Source of the DNA: Collinsella sp.
GTDB taxonomy: Bacteria; Actinomycetota; Coriobacteriia; Coriobacteriales; Coriobacteriaceae
DNA: 63,771 nt
Direction: 5' to 3'
NCBI GenBank assembly: GCA_019414325.1
Contig: DXMG01000001.1
Location: 1-63,771 of the forward strand
A program made the position numbers and the translations under genes. The notes below the pieces were generated by a model that saw nothing but the letters and a program-made list of their open reading frames with translations, was not told where the DNA came from and searched no databases. The first letter of the stretch is position 1; every line of letters starts with the position of its first letter. Of the stretch, positions 16,558-25,598 are shown piece by piece.

Positions 16558-17094
16558 CTACCCTCTCCTCTTTTCGCTCGATGCTTTACTCACGCTATCG
16601 TCTGTCTCGTCCTTGCGCCGCAGACGACCGGCGACCGTCTCACGCAGAGCACACCATTTATCCGCCAGGCACACAATCCATGCCTCACGACACGTCGGCG
16701 GCACCGGCACCAGCGGAAACATATGGCGTACGATAATATTCCGCTCACGAGACGTCAGCTCAAAATCTTCCTCGGCACGCGCCAGGGCAAAAAACGGATG
16801 CCGAAATCCGTGCAGGCGATGGCTCGGATCGGGATCGTGCCAGTCATAGAGAAAGTAATCGTGTAACAAGGCTCCGCGCAGCAGCGAGGCACGGTCGATC
16901 GAAATGCCAGCACGGCCCAAGTGCTCGGCAAAGGACAGACTTGCCCGTGCCACCGAGGTCACATGTGCATAGACCGTCACGTCGCCATGCTGGATAAACT
17001 CGCGCGTCAGGTCCAGACGGCCCGCCTGCGCCAGTTGACGGGCAGCATGGTCTACTTCGCACGCGATTTTCTCGGCACGAACGGCATCGGACAT
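16558..17094 (-). CDS. HD domain-containing phosphohydrolase
   Basis: A 178-aa protein starting at ATG 17094 with GGAGG just upstream. The metal-binding HD motif is GALLHDYFLYDWH, with histidines before (YAHVTSV) and after (LHGFRHPFFALARAE, IIVRHMFPLVP), the spacing of small HD-fold phosphohydrolases. Its substrate is not evident. It is translated just ahead of the CmpB-like gene. The pairing of these two genes is common in Clostridia and Coriobacteria (recalled, not checked). Confidence 0.82.
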   Translation of the reverse strand: MSDAVRAEKIACEVDHAARQLAQAGRLDLTREFIQHGDVTVYAHVTSVARASLSFAEHLGRAGISIDRASLLRGALLHDYFLYDWHDPDPSHRLHGFRHPFFALARAEEDFELTSRERNIIVRHMFPLVPVPPTCREAWIVCLADKWCALRETVAGRLRRKDETDDSVSKASSEKRRG

Positions 17095-17322
17095 GCTGCC
17101 TCCTTCCAGCGGCTCACGGCGGCAAGCCACGGCCTGTGCACAATCGATAAAAACATCATGGAACACATCAGTATGGCATCGGACAAAACGTTTTGCCCCA
17201 CCAGTTGGCGAATTACCGCGCCGCCGTCACATATCAAACGCCAAAATGTGCGAGACTGTCTTGTGCAATTGTGTCGGCCGAGGGAGCGCCGGCGCTCGAT
17301 TCGCATGGAGTAACCCACAACG

Positions 17323-19104
17323 ATGCTGCTTACGCAAACGACAACGCCCGAGGACGTCAAGGCTCTCGACCGCGCCGAGCTTCCGCTGCTCTGCGGCGAG
17401 ATTCGCCACGCCATCCTCGAAAGCTCCGCCGCTGTCGGCGGACACGTTGCCCCCAACCTGGGCGTCGTTGAGCTTACGGTTGCGCTTCATCGCGTGTTTA
17501 ACTCCCCTATCGACAAGATTGTCTTTGACGTTTCGCACCAGACCTACGCCCACAAGGCGCTGACCGGGCGCGCGTACACTTATATCGATCCGGAGCGTTA
17601 TGGTGAGGCTTCTGGCTTTGCCAATCCCGACGAGTCCGAGCACGACCTGTTTGCCATGGGGCATACCTCGACCTCGGTGAGCTTGGGCTGCGGCCTTGCC
17701 CACGCGCGCGACCTGGCGGGTGACACGTATAACGTCATTACCGTTATTGGCGACGGTTCGCTTTCGGGCGGCCTGGCGTTTGAGGGCTTTAACAATGCCG
17801 CCGAGCTCGACAGCAACCTGATCATCATCGTCAACGATAACGACCAGTCCATCGCCGAAAACCACGGTGGCCTCTATCGCAATCTGGCCGAGCTGCGCGC
17901 CAGCAACGGCACCTGTGAGCGCAACGTTTTCCGCGCGCTGGGGCTCGACTATCGCTACCTGGACGCCGGTAACGATGTCCAAGCGCTGGTCGATACGCTG
18001 CAGGAGCTGCGCGATATCGATCATCCCATCGTGCTGCATGTCTCCACCGCCAAGGGCAAGGGCTTTGAGCCAGCCCAGAGCGACCCCGAGCACTGGCATC
18101 ATGTGGGGCCCTTCGATATGGCAACCGGCCGCAAACTTTGCCCGGGCCACCCGAGCGAGCCCGCACCGCGCACCTATGCCGATATTACGGGCGAGGCGCT
18201 CAGCGCCGCCATCGAGCGCGATCCGCAGGTCGTGGGCATCACGGCCGCCACGCCCTACATCATGGGCTTTACACCCGAGCTTCGCGCCGCGGCAGGCAAG
18301 CAGTTTGTCGACGTGGGCATTGCCGAGGAGCACGCCGTGACCTTTGCCACCGCGCTTGCACGCTCGGGCGCCAAGCCAGTCTTTGGTGTGTACGGCACGT
18401 TTTTGCAGCGCGCCTACGACGAGCTGTGGCACGACCTGTGCCTCAACGACGCCTCTGCAACCATCCTGGTGTTTGGCGCGTCGATCTTTGGCACCACGTC
18501 CGAGACGCACCTTTCGTTCTTTGATATTTCCATGCTGGGCGGACTTCCCAACATGCGCTACCTAGCGCCGGCCTGCATGGAGGAATACCTGTCCATGCTG
18601 AGCTGGTCGCTCAACCACCGCGAGCATCCCGTGGCAATCCGCGTACCGGGCATCGGCTTGGTAAGCCGCCCCGATCTGGCGCCCGCCGAGGGCACCGGCT
18701 ACAGCGTCGTTCGCTACAACGTGATGCGCCAGGGTCGCGACGTTGCCGTACTCGCGCTCGGCGATTTCTTTGAGCTGGGCGAGCGCGTGGCAAACCGTCT
18801 GACTGCCGAGTACGGTATCGAGGCCACACTCGTCAACCCGCGCTTTGCAACCGAGCTCGACCGCGAGTTCCTCGACAGCCTTGCCGCCGAGCATTGCGTT
18901 GTCATCACCCTCGAGGACGGCATCTTGGACGGCGGCTGGGGTGAGCGCGTGGCATGTTATCTAGCATGCACGCCGTTGCGCACGCGCACCTTCGGCATCG
19001 CCAAGGGCTTCCCCGACCGCTACGACCCCAACGAACTGCTCGCGCAGAACGGCATGACGGTCGAGAACATGGCCGCCGAAGCCGCAAGGCTTCTCAACGA
19101 GTAA
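17323..19104 (+). CDS. dxs: 1-deoxy-D-xylulose-5-phosphate synthase
   Basis: A 593-aa thiamine-diphosphate enzyme that joins pyruvate and glyceraldehyde 3-phosphate in the first step of the MEP isoprenoid pathway. Seen: VGGHVAPNLGVVELTVALH, DVSHQTYAHK and the ThDP-binding GDGSLSGGLAFEGFNNA...NDNDQSI. The transketolase-like central domain has FVDVGIAEEHAVTFA. The C-terminal domain has the LEDGILDGGWGE ending. At 593 it is slightly shorter than the usual 620 or so, as in several Firmicute enzymes. It is followed by a terminator at 19103-19142 and appears to be monocistronic. Confidence 0.9.
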   Translation: MLLTQTTTPEDVKALDRAELPLLCGEIRHAILESSAAVGGHVAPNLGVVELTVALHRVFNSPIDKIVFDVSHQTYAHKALTGRAYTYIDPERYGEASGFANPDESEHDLFAMGHTSTSVSLGCGLAHARDLAGDTYNVITVIGDGSLSGGLAFEGFNNAAELDSNLIIIVNDNDQSIAENHGGLYRNLAELRASNGTCERNVFRALGLDYRYLDAGNDVQALVDTLQELRDIDHPIVLHVSTAKGKGFEPAQSDPEHWHHVGPFDMATGRKLCPGHPSEPAPRTYADITGEALSAAIERDPQVVGITAATPYIMGFTPELRAAAGKQFVDVGIAEEHAVTFATALARSGAKPVFGVYGTFLQRAYDELWHDLCLNDASATILVFGASIFGTTSETHLSFFDISMLGGLPNMRYLAPACMEEYLSMLSWSLNHREHPVAIRVPGIGLVSRPDLAPAEGTGYSVVRYNVMRQGRDVAVLALGDFFELGERVANRLTAEYGIEATLVNPRFATELDREFLDSLAAEHCVVITLEDGILDGGWGERVACYLACTPLRTRTFGIAKGFPDRYDPNELLAQNGMTVENMAAEAARLLNE

Positions 19105-19142
19105 AAAACCTCCGCAAGGGAAGCACCCCTGCGAAGGTTTTT
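19103..19142 (+). terminator. Terminator of dxs
   Basis: AAAACCT-CGCA-GGG pairs with CCC-TGCG-AGGTTTT across a five-base loop, ending in TTTTTATTTT. It begins at the dxs stop codon. Confidence 0.8.
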
Positions 19143-19160
19143 ATTTTCGCGGCGCGATTA

Positions 19161-19377
19161 TCTCAATCTGTAACATCTAGAGGATAAATCCTCGTCCAGA
19201 TGTTACAGATCTAGATAAGACATCTTAGTCCCAGACCTTTGTCTCAATCTGTAACAGCTAGAGACCTTTTGTCCGTCCAGATGTTACAGATCGAGACATT
19301 CGAATCCCCCTGAAGAGATAATCTCGATCTGTAACAGTTACTCGGCAAAAACGGCTCCAGATGTTACAGATTGAGAC
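19161..19377. repeat. Three tandem hairpin repeats with 80-bp period
   Basis: Three units start at 19161, 19242 and 19322. Each has an outer word TCTCAATCTGTAACA (with small changes), a variable 20-24 nt middle that is itself partly self-complementary, and the pairing word AGATGTTACAGATnGAGAC. Each unit can fold into one stem-loop. The middles differ between copies but keep pairing (for example GAGGAT/ATCCTC in copy 1). They fill the gap between dxs and the ABC operon promoter. Confidence 0.85.
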
Positions 19378-19408
19378 AAAGCAGCAAGGCATGCCGCCAC
19401 ATCTGCAA

Positions 19409-19446
19409 GAACCACCACGAAGGTGCCTGTCCCTTTTTGGTAGGTA
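19409..19446. repeat. GTCCC-core element, copy 3
   Basis: AAGGTGCCTGTCCCTTTTTG with ACC upstream and GGT downstream. It shares the CTGTCCC centre with the copies near 10.0, 10.4, 36.1, 37.3, 45.2 and 56.8 kb. The hairpin is weak in this copy. Confidence 0.5.
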
Positions 19447-19487
19447 GAATTACCCATAAGACAAGTATGTTTCTGAGTTATTTCGTG

Positions 19488-19517
19488 TTGACCCATTTGA
19501 GCCGGATAGGGTATAAC
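19488..19517 (+). promoter_or_regulatory. Promoter of the amino-acid ABC operon
   Basis: TTGACC (19488-19493), 18 bp, then TATAAC (19512-19517), 43 bp upstream of the binding-protein start. This is the best promoter match in this gap. Confidence 0.65.
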
Positions 19518-19560
19518 TCTACTCAACCGCTAGGGATTTTATTGAGAAAGGTGTTCTACC

Positions 19561-20556
19561 ATGAGCAAGAACCTCTCCCAGCAGGTCGTTCTCGACCGCC
19601 GCGGCTTCGTTGCCGCCACCTTCGCAACCGTCGCCGGCCTTGGTCTTGCCGGCTGCTCCGACACCAGCGCCGAGGCCGACAAGGGTTCCGCCGCCGGCTC
19701 CTCCAAGAGCTCCAAGGATACCGAAGTTTCCGCCACGCTCGACGCCAAGGCATTCGACAAGCTCGTCGACAACGGCCCCAAGGCCGATGACGACGCCATC
19801 GCCGCCAGCACCTGGGCCACGGCCGTTAAGGACGCCGGCGTCTTTAAGATCGGTGGCGTTCAGACCTCCACGCTCTTCTCCCTCCTCAACGAGAAAGACG
19901 GTCAGACCCGCGGCTTCGACGCCGGTATCGCACAGCTCCTGTCCAACTACATTCTGGGCGAGAACAAGGTCGAGATCACCCAGGTGACCTCGGACACGCG
20001 CGAGTCTGTCCTGCAGAACGGCCAGGTCGACGCTGTCTTTGCCACCTACACCATTACCGACGAGCGCAAGAAGCTCGTCTCCTTCGCCGGCCCCTACTAC
20101 TACACCCAGCAGGCCATCCTGGTGCTCGCCGATAACGACGACATCAAGAGCGTCGACGACCTGGCCGACAAGAACGTCGCCGTCCAGTCCGGCTCCAACG
20201 GCCCTGCCATCCTGGAGGAGTTCGCCCCCAAGGCCAGCCAGCAGGAGTTCAAGACCGACGAGGAGGCCCGCCAGGCACTCCAGCAGGGTCGTGTTGACGC
20301 CTACGTCATCGACAACAACATGCAGCAGAGCGCCCTGGTCCGCGAGCCCGGCAAGTACAAGATTGCCGGCAAGCCCTTCGGCAGCAAGGAGCCCTATGGC
20401 ATCGGTCTGCCGCTCGATTCCGACGGCGTCGCCTTCGTTAACGACTTCCTTAAGAAGATCGAGGACGACGGCACCTGGACCGAGCTGTGGCAGATCTGCA
20501 TCGGCGACCGTACGGGCGACACCAATGTTCCCGAGCTGCCCGAGATCGGCGCCTAG
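19561..20556 (+). CDS. Amino-acid ABC transporter substrate-binding lipoprotein (glutamate/glutamine type)
   Basis: A 331-aa family 3 extracellular solute-binding protein. The N-terminus has a twin-arginine-like signal (DRRGFVAATFATVAGLGLAGC) that is also a lipoprotein signal with lipidated Cys32, followed by a Ser/Lys-rich linker. The mature domain has the usual hallmarks: FKIGGVQTSTLFS, GFDAGIAQLLSNY, QVTSDTRESVLQNGQVDAVFATYTIT (ligand-binding Arg and Asp), and GIGLPLDSDGVAFVNDFL. It is first in an operon with two permeases and an ATPase. Similarity in style to the GluB glutamate system suggests acidic amino acids or glutamine, by inference. Confidence 0.9.
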   Translation: MSKNLSQQVVLDRRGFVAATFATVAGLGLAGCSDTSAEADKGSAAGSSKSSKDTEVSATLDAKAFDKLVDNGPKADDDAIAASTWATAVKDAGVFKIGGVQTSTLFSLLNEKDGQTRGFDAGIAQLLSNYILGENKVEITQVTSDTRESVLQNGQVDAVFATYTITDERKKLVSFAGPYYYTQQAILVLADNDDIKSVDDLADKNVAVQSGSNGPAILEEFAPKASQQEFKTDEEARQALQQGRVDAYVIDNNMQQSALVREPGKYKIAGKPFGSKEPYGIGLPLDSDGVAFVNDFLKKIEDDGTWTELWQICIGDRTGDTNVPELPEIGA

Positions 20557-20644
20557 GCAGCGAGCCTGGTAACGGCCGCTGCGAAACCATACGGAAACGC
20601 ATGATGCGCTTTATTGCGGTAAACTGTTTCCTCACTGAGTTGTC

Positions 20645-20674
20645 GGGGCTTCCGTACACACGGGAGCCCCTTTC
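20645..20674 (+). terminator. Attenuator hairpin after the binding-protein gene
   Basis: GGGGCT and AGCCCC with an inner CGT/ACG pair, followed by TTTCC. It sits between the binding-protein gene and the first permease gene. It probably makes the binding protein more abundant than the membrane parts. Confidence 0.65.
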
Positions 20675-20694
20675 CTTATCGGCGGGAGGTCCGC

Positions 20695-21354
20695 ATGAGT
20701 CTCTCCGAGCTCTGGTCGCTCTATGGCCAGAACTATATCGACGCGCTGCTAGCAACCTGGGGCATGACGCTTGAGTCGTTTGCCATCGCCATGGTGCTGG
20801 CCGTCGCCGTCACCGTGATGCGCGTGTCGCCGCTCAAGCCGCTGCGCGTCTTTGGCGACCTGTATGTCCAGGTCTTCCGTAACATCCCCGGCATCGCACT
20901 GCTCATCATCGTCGTCTATGCGCTGCCGCCGCTCAAGGTCGTCCTACCCTACCGCACCTGCGTTATCGTCGCCACGGTTCTTTTGGGCTCGGCCTTTGGC
21001 TCCGAGAACTTTATGAGCGGCATCAACACCGTCGGCGTCGGTCAGGTCGAAGCCGCACGTTCGCTCGGCATGAGCTTCAGCCGTATCCTCGCCAAGATCG
21101 TGATTCCGCAGGCGCTGCGCTCGAGCGTGTTGCCCATGACCAACCTCTTTATCGCCGTCATGCTCACCACCGCGCTCGGCAGTCAGGTGCCGTTGCAACC
21201 GCAGGAGCTCACCGGCGTGGTGAGCTACATCAACACGCGCTCGCTCGGCGGCGTCGCCGCGTTCTTTATCTCGGCGCTCGGCTACCTGGGCACGGCCTTT
21301 GTGGTGAGCCACATTGGCAACTACATCGATAAGAAGGTGAGGATCCTCCGATGA
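20695..21354 (+). CDS. Amino-acid ABC transporter permease 1
   Basis: A 219-aa HisM/GlnP-type permease with about five membrane helices. The EAA loop that contacts the ATPase is EAARSLGMSFSRILAKIVIPQALR (about residues 120-143). GGGAGG precedes the ATG. Its stop overlaps the start of the second permease (ATGA), so the two are translationally coupled and should form a heterodimer. Confidence 0.9.
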   Translation: MSLSELWSLYGQNYIDALLATWGMTLESFAIAMVLAVAVTVMRVSPLKPLRVFGDLYVQVFRNIPGIALLIIVVYALPPLKVVLPYRTCVIVATVLLGSAFGSENFMSGINTVGVGQVEAARSLGMSFSRILAKIVIPQALRSSVLPMTNLFIAVMLTTALGSQVPLQPQELTGVVSYINTRSLGGVAAFFISALGYLGTAFVVSHIGNYIDKKVRILR

Positions 21355-22184
21355 GCAAGCACTCCACCTCCGCGCTCACCATGCGCGATGCGCTCTACGA
21401 GGCTCCCGGCCCCAAGATGCGCGCCAAGATTCGCATCGGCACCGCCATCTCGCTTGTTGCCGTCGCCGTGCTCGTCGCCCTCGTGTTGCAGCGCTTTTAT
21501 GTGACCGGCCAGCTTTCGGTTCACTATTGGTTTTTCTTTACGCACCTCACCACCTGGAAGTTCCTGCTTGCCGGCTTTGAGGGCACCGTTAAAGTCGCAC
21601 TCACCGCTGGCGCCATCGCGCTGGTGCTGGGCTTAGCCCTTATGCTCGGCCGTACCAGCGACATTAAGCCGCTGCAGCTGGTCTGCCGCGTGCTCACCGA
21701 TTTCTTCCGCGGCGTACCGAGCCTGTTGTTCATCTACTTCTTCTTTTTGGTGCTGCCCCAGTACAAGATCGCGCTGCCGTCGTTTTGGATGCTCACGCTT
21801 CCCGTCGCGCTCGCTGCAGCTGGCGTACTTGCCGAGATCTTCCGTGCCGGCGTCAACGCCGTGCCGCGCGGCCAGGTCGAGGCCGCCCAGGCACTCGGTC
21901 TCTCCAAAGCTAAAATCACCTTTAAAATCGTGTTGCCGCAGGCTATCCGGTTTATCATTCCGTCGTTGATTTCGCAGCTCGTGGTCGTAGTCAAAGACAC
22001 CACCGTGGCCTACGTGGTGAGCTACCCCGACCTCATGCAAAACGCCCGCGTGCTCATTACCAACTACGACGCCCTCGTGTCGGTCTACCTGGTTATCGCG
22101 GTCATCTACATCCTCATCAACGTCGCGATCAACAAGGCCGCTGTCTATGTTTCGCACAAGACCGGCGCGACCATCATCCGCTAA
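21351..22184 (+). CDS. Amino-acid ABC transporter permease 2
   Basis: A 277-aa permease with a longer N-terminus than its partner (about 60 residues before the conserved core) and an EAA loop EAAQALGLSKAKITFKIVLPQAIR. The final segment VVVVKDTTVAYVVSYPDLM is characteristic of the glutamate/glutamine/aspartate permease subfamily. It overlaps the first permease gene by four bases and is followed 36 bp later by the ATPase gene. Confidence 0.9.
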   Translation: MSKHSTSALTMRDALYEAPGPKMRAKIRIGTAISLVAVAVLVALVLQRFYVTGQLSVHYWFFFTHLTTWKFLLAGFEGTVKVALTAGAIALVLGLALMLGRTSDIKPLQLVCRVLTDFFRGVPSLLFIYFFFLVLPQYKIALPSFWMLTLPVALAAAGVLAEIFRAGVNAVPRGQVEAAQALGLSKAKITFKIVLPQAIRFIIPSLISQLVVVVKDTTVAYVVSYPDLMQNARVLITNYDALVSVYLVIAVIYILINVAINKAAVYVSHKTGATIIR

Positions 22185-22220
22185 CGCTTTACCATTTCGA
22201 GTCATAAGGAGCCGAGCACC

Positions 22221-22985
22221 ATGGCACAGAGCACCTCTTCCACCGGCAATCAGCCGCTGATCGAGCTCAGGCACGTCGATAAGCACTACGGCGATCTGCA
22301 CGTTCTCAACGACATCAATCTCTCGGTCGACCGCGGCGAGGTCGTCGTTGTGATCGGACCCTCGGGCTCGGGCAAGTCGACCATGTGCCGAACCATCAAT
22401 CGCCTGGAAACCATCGACTCAGGCGAGATCCTCATCGAGGGCGAGCCCCTGCCACAGGAAGGCAAGGATCTTGCCCGCATGCGTGCCGAGTTGGGCATGG
22501 TATTTCAGCAGTTCAACCTGTTTGCACATATGACCGTACTGCAGAACGTCATGCTGGGACCGGTCGATGTGCTGGGCGTCTCCAAGGAGGAAGCTCGTGA
22601 GCGCGCCATGGACCTGCTGGGCCGCGTGGGCGTTGCCGAGCAGGCCGATAAGGTGCCCGCACAGCTCTCGGGCGGCCAGCAGCAGCGTGTAGCCATCGCA
22701 CGTTCGCTTGCCATGCAACCCAAGGCCATGCTTTTTGACGAGCCCACGAGCGCCCTTGACCCCGAAATGATCAACGAGGTGCTCGAGGTCATGGTCCGTC
22801 TGGCCCAGCAGGGCATGACGATGATCGTCATCACGCACGAGATGAACTTCGCCCGCCGCGTGGCCGACCGCGTCGTGTTTATGGCCGACGGCCAGATCGT
22901 GGAAACCGGCACACCCGACGAGTTCTTCGACCACCCCAAGACCAAGCGCGCCCAGGACTTCCTCAACTCCATTAAGGGCCACTAG
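22221..22985 (+). CDS. Amino-acid ABC transporter ATP-binding protein
   Basis: A 254-aa polar-amino-acid ATPase of the GlnQ/HisP type. Walker A is GPSGSGKST (about residue 42), the Q-loop is VFQQFNLF, the signature is LSGGQQQRVAIARSLA, Walker B is AMLFDEPTSALDP and the switch histidine is in VITHEMNFAR. AAGGAG precedes the ATG. It completes the four-gene importer. Confidence 0.95.
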   Translation: MAQSTSSTGNQPLIELRHVDKHYGDLHVLNDINLSVDRGEVVVVIGPSGSGKSTMCRTINRLETIDSGEILIEGEPLPQEGKDLARMRAELGMVFQQFNLFAHMTVLQNVMLGPVDVLGVSKEEARERAMDLLGRVGVAEQADKVPAQLSGGQQQRVAIARSLAMQPKAMLFDEPTSALDPEMINEVLEVMVRLAQQGMTMIVITHEMNFARRVADRVVFMADGQIVETGTPDEFFDHPKTKRAQDFLNSIKGH

Positions 22986-23072
22986 CCCAATTGCCACGCG
23001 GGCAAATTCATCAGTAACGTTTGTCCCGCGCCACCCCTGTGCCATGTCCACCCGGATTCGAAAGCCGCACCC

Positions 23073-23882
23073 ATGATCGGAACCCGCACCTCATCGTCCT
23101 ACACTCCGCACGTCGACGTCGATCCCGCTGACCGCCCGCTTATCCTGGTAGCACCACGCTGGGAAGAAGCGAAGCCCTATTTGAGCGAGACGCTCTCCCC
23201 CAACGAGGAGATTGCGAGCGTATTTGTCGACGCCATTCTTGCCGCCGGCGGTCTGCCGCTGCAGATGTCCATCACCGAGGACATTGAGGTCATCCGTCAT
23301 TACGTCGATATCGCCGACGGCATCGCCATTCCCGGCGGCCCCGATGTCAATCCCAAACGTTGGGGCGATGATCGACCCTACGACCCCACCCTCTGCTGCG
23401 AGATCCGCGATAGTTTTGAGTTTAAGCTGGTCAGCGAGGTGCTCCGTGCCAAAAAGCCGCTCTTTACCACCTGCCGCGGCACGCAACTGCTCAACGTCGC
23501 CACCGGCGGCACCCTGTGCATGGACGTGCCGAGCCTGGGCGCGCGCGAGGGCCGCACGCAGTGGCGCCATACCCACGTGCTCAACGACCCTGTGCATCCT
23601 GTCGAGGTCGTGCCGGGCTCGCTGCTGGAGCGCGCGGTTGGCGGGCACAGGCTGATCCAGACCAACTCCGCACACCACTGCTGCGTCGATCGTCTGGGTA
23701 AGAGCACGCGCTTGGTCGCCAAGGCAACCGACGGCGTTCCCGAGTGCATCGAAGTCGAAGGCCAGCCGTTCTGTCTGGGCGTGCAATGGCATCCCGAGTA
23801 CACCTGGCAGACGCTCGAGACCGACTTTAACCTGTGGAAGTCGTTTGTCGAGGCAGCAGCTAAGGTAAAGCAGGCTCGCTAG
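23073..23882 (+). CDS. Gamma-glutamyl hydrolase-like class I glutamine amidotransferase (peptidase C26)
   Basis: A 269-aa PuuD-like hydrolase of gamma-glutamyl compounds such as gamma-glutamyl-GABA. The nucleophile is Cys134 in FTTCRGTQLLNV; the histidine and glutamate are in GVQWHPEY. It also has the family segment IPGGPDVNPKRWGDD. The start at 23073 lacks a strong ribosome site, so the N-terminal 20 residues are uncertain. Its position 88 bp after the glutamate-type importer suggests a role in using imported gamma-glutamyl compounds, by inference. Confidence 0.85.
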   Translation: MIGTRTSSSYTPHVDVDPADRPLILVAPRWEEAKPYLSETLSPNEEIASVFVDAILAAGGLPLQMSITEDIEVIRHYVDIADGIAIPGGPDVNPKRWGDDRPYDPTLCCEIRDSFEFKLVSEVLRAKKPLFTTCRGTQLLNVATGGTLCMDVPSLGAREGRTQWRHTHVLNDPVHPVEVVPGSLLERAVGGHRLIQTNSAHHCCVDRLGKSTRLVAKATDGVPECIEVEGQPFCLGVQWHPEYTWQTLETDFNLWKSFVEAAAKVKQAR

Positions 23883-23915
23883 CTCGCAAAGCACAGAGGC
23901 TAAATCATTCCATGT

Positions 23916-23950
23916 CAGGGGGCGGACACCAGCTACGGTGCCCGCCCCTG
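23916..23950. terminator. Bidirectional terminator between converging units
   Basis: CAGGGGGCGG-ACC pairs with GGT-CCGCCCCTG around 23916-23950, ending AATTTG on the plus strand. It lies between the C26 gene (plus) and the last gene of the RiPP cluster (minus). Confidence 0.7.
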
Positions 23951-23978
23951 AATTTGATATGCTCGGTCCACTAACCCG

Positions 23979-25598
23979 TCAGGCAATTTCAATCACTTCA
24001 TCGCATGCCGAAATGAGCACAGGGTCGTGCGTAGCGATGACTGTGATATGTCGCCCCTTTCTTTCCTTAAGGATTTCGATAAACGCCTGCTTGCTTTGGC
24101 TGTCGAGTGCAGATGTCGGCTCATCAAACATCATCACGTCCGGGTTTTTCAGCAATTGGCGAATAATCGCTATTTTTTGCTTCTCTCCTCCTGAAATGTT
24201 GTTCTGCTTATCGTCCAGCTCGACATCAAGTCCACCACTTGAATCGACCATCTTTTTAAGCCCCATTCTCTCAATGAGGCTCTCAAGGTCACGCTCTTCA
24301 GTGCTTCTGCAGCAAAGAATTAAATTGTCCCGTATCGACCCCTCGGTCAGGGGCGGCTCCTGCTCCGTAATCCCGATATTGCGCTTCCGCAGCGCATAGC
24401 GGTCCAGAGAGCCCAAGGGCTTGTTGTTAATCCAAATATCCCCCTTGCAGTTTTCTGGATCGCAACCGCTTATCACATCCAGCAGCGTGCTCTTACCGGA
24501 ACCGTTCGGCCCAACGATTCCGTATACCTTTCCTTTTTCTAAAGAAGCCCGAATGTCCCTGAACGCGGTCTTTACAGACCCCGGATAGCTATATGACAGC
24601 TCGGAACAGTTCACCTCGTAAACATCAGAGAGGATAATGGTCCCGTTTGAGTCCTCGGGCATGTCCAGCAACCGACGCAAACGCTCGTAGGATACCCTTG
24701 ACGTTTGATAGTCCTTGCCCAACGCAAGGAAGAATTCAATAGCCGAAGAATAATAGGAGTAATAGCTTAGCGCCGTCATAAGATAGCCGGGCAGCAAATT
24801 GCCGTCGAGAACTTCCTTTGCACCCAGAATCAAGATTCCACCCTGCGCCAAAGACGTGACGACAGCATTGGCAAACGTAAAGGTCGCATTAATTTGCTGG
24901 TTCTGATAAACGCAACGATATAGCTCTGCAAAAGAGTGCTCGAGCCTTTGCTTAAAAAATTCGAATAGAACATGCCTGCGGATAAATTGTGCGCTGCTAA
25001 GCTGCTTCTCCAGATCGGAAAAGAATCGAGCCTCCTGCTCTTGAGCCTCAAAACTTCTTGCGAACAAACACTTTTTGAAAAGCGAATAGACCGCGCCACT
25101 TATTATGCCAAGAGCCATGCACAGCATTGCCAGGTGACCGTTTATGGTCGCCAGGACAACAAACACCACAAGCAACGTCACTATATTGCTCACACTTTGG
25201 ACACTTGCGTTTATAACAAATATCACCAAATCGTTAGCGTCATGATTAATCTGCTGATTGTAATATGAGGCATCGAAATTAATAAAGAAGGACCGAGGTA
25301 GCCTTTGAACGTGACTTATCACCTCTTCATTCAATGCAAATCCCACATGTGTCTGTAAGTCGACATAGACCAGTTCGCTGGCGCAATTCAAACCGGCTCG
25401 TACGATACCCAGCGCTGCTATCTCAGCGCCGATGGCGATTGCGCTTTCCCCATCTCGCGCGACACCGACAAAGTTGTTGACCAGTTGTCCCGTCAGAAAA
25501 GGAATTGCGAGACCAACCACAAGCGAGAGCAGGCACATTAGAAGATAGGTTATATACTTTGGATTCTTAATTATTGTTCTTGCGCAGAGATTAAACAT
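23979..25598 (-). CDS. ABC exporter (fused membrane and ATPase domains), RiPP cluster
   Basis: A 539-aa half-transporter. About six membrane helices fill residues 15-300 (LLMCLLSLVVGLAIPFLTGQ at the start). The ATPase follows, with Walker A GPNGSGKST, signature NNISGGEKQKIAIIRQ, Walker B VMMFDEPTSALD and the H-loop IATHD. It has no N-terminal C39 peptidase domain, so leader cleavage must come from another protease. It overlaps the radical SAM gene by eight bases and is the last gene of the cluster. It most likely exports the modified cysteine-rich peptide. Confidence 0.88.
   Translation of the reverse strand: MFNLCARTIIKNPKYITYLLMCLLSLVVGLAIPFLTGQLVNNFVGVARDGESAIAIGAEIAALGIVRAGLNCASELVYVDLQTHVGFALNEEVISHVQRLPRSFFINFDASYYNQQINHDANDLVIFVINASVQSVSNIVTLLVVFVVLATINGHLAMLCMALGIISGAVYSLFKKCLFARSFEAQEQEARFFSDLEKQLSSAQFIRRHVLFEFFKQRLEHSFAELYRCVYQNQQINATFTFANAVVTSLAQGGILILGAKEVLDGNLLPGYLMTALSYYSYYSSAIEFFLALGKDYQTSRVSYERLRRLLDMPEDSNGTIILSDVYEVNCSELSYSYPGSVKTAFRDIRASLEKGKVYGIVGPNGSGKSTLLDVISGCDPENCKGDIWINNKPLGSLDRYALRKRNIGITEQEPPLTEGSIRDNLILCCRSTEERDLESLIERMGLKKMVDSSGGLDVELDDKQNNISGGEKQKIAIIRQLLKNPDVMMFDEPTSALDSQSKQAFIEILKERKGRHITVIATHDPVLISACDEVIEIA

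Noticed and set aside
19161..19377. CRISPR array
   Set aside because: There are only three units, each palindromic across its whole length. No unique spacers of about 30 bp separate identical repeats, and there are no cas genes nearby.
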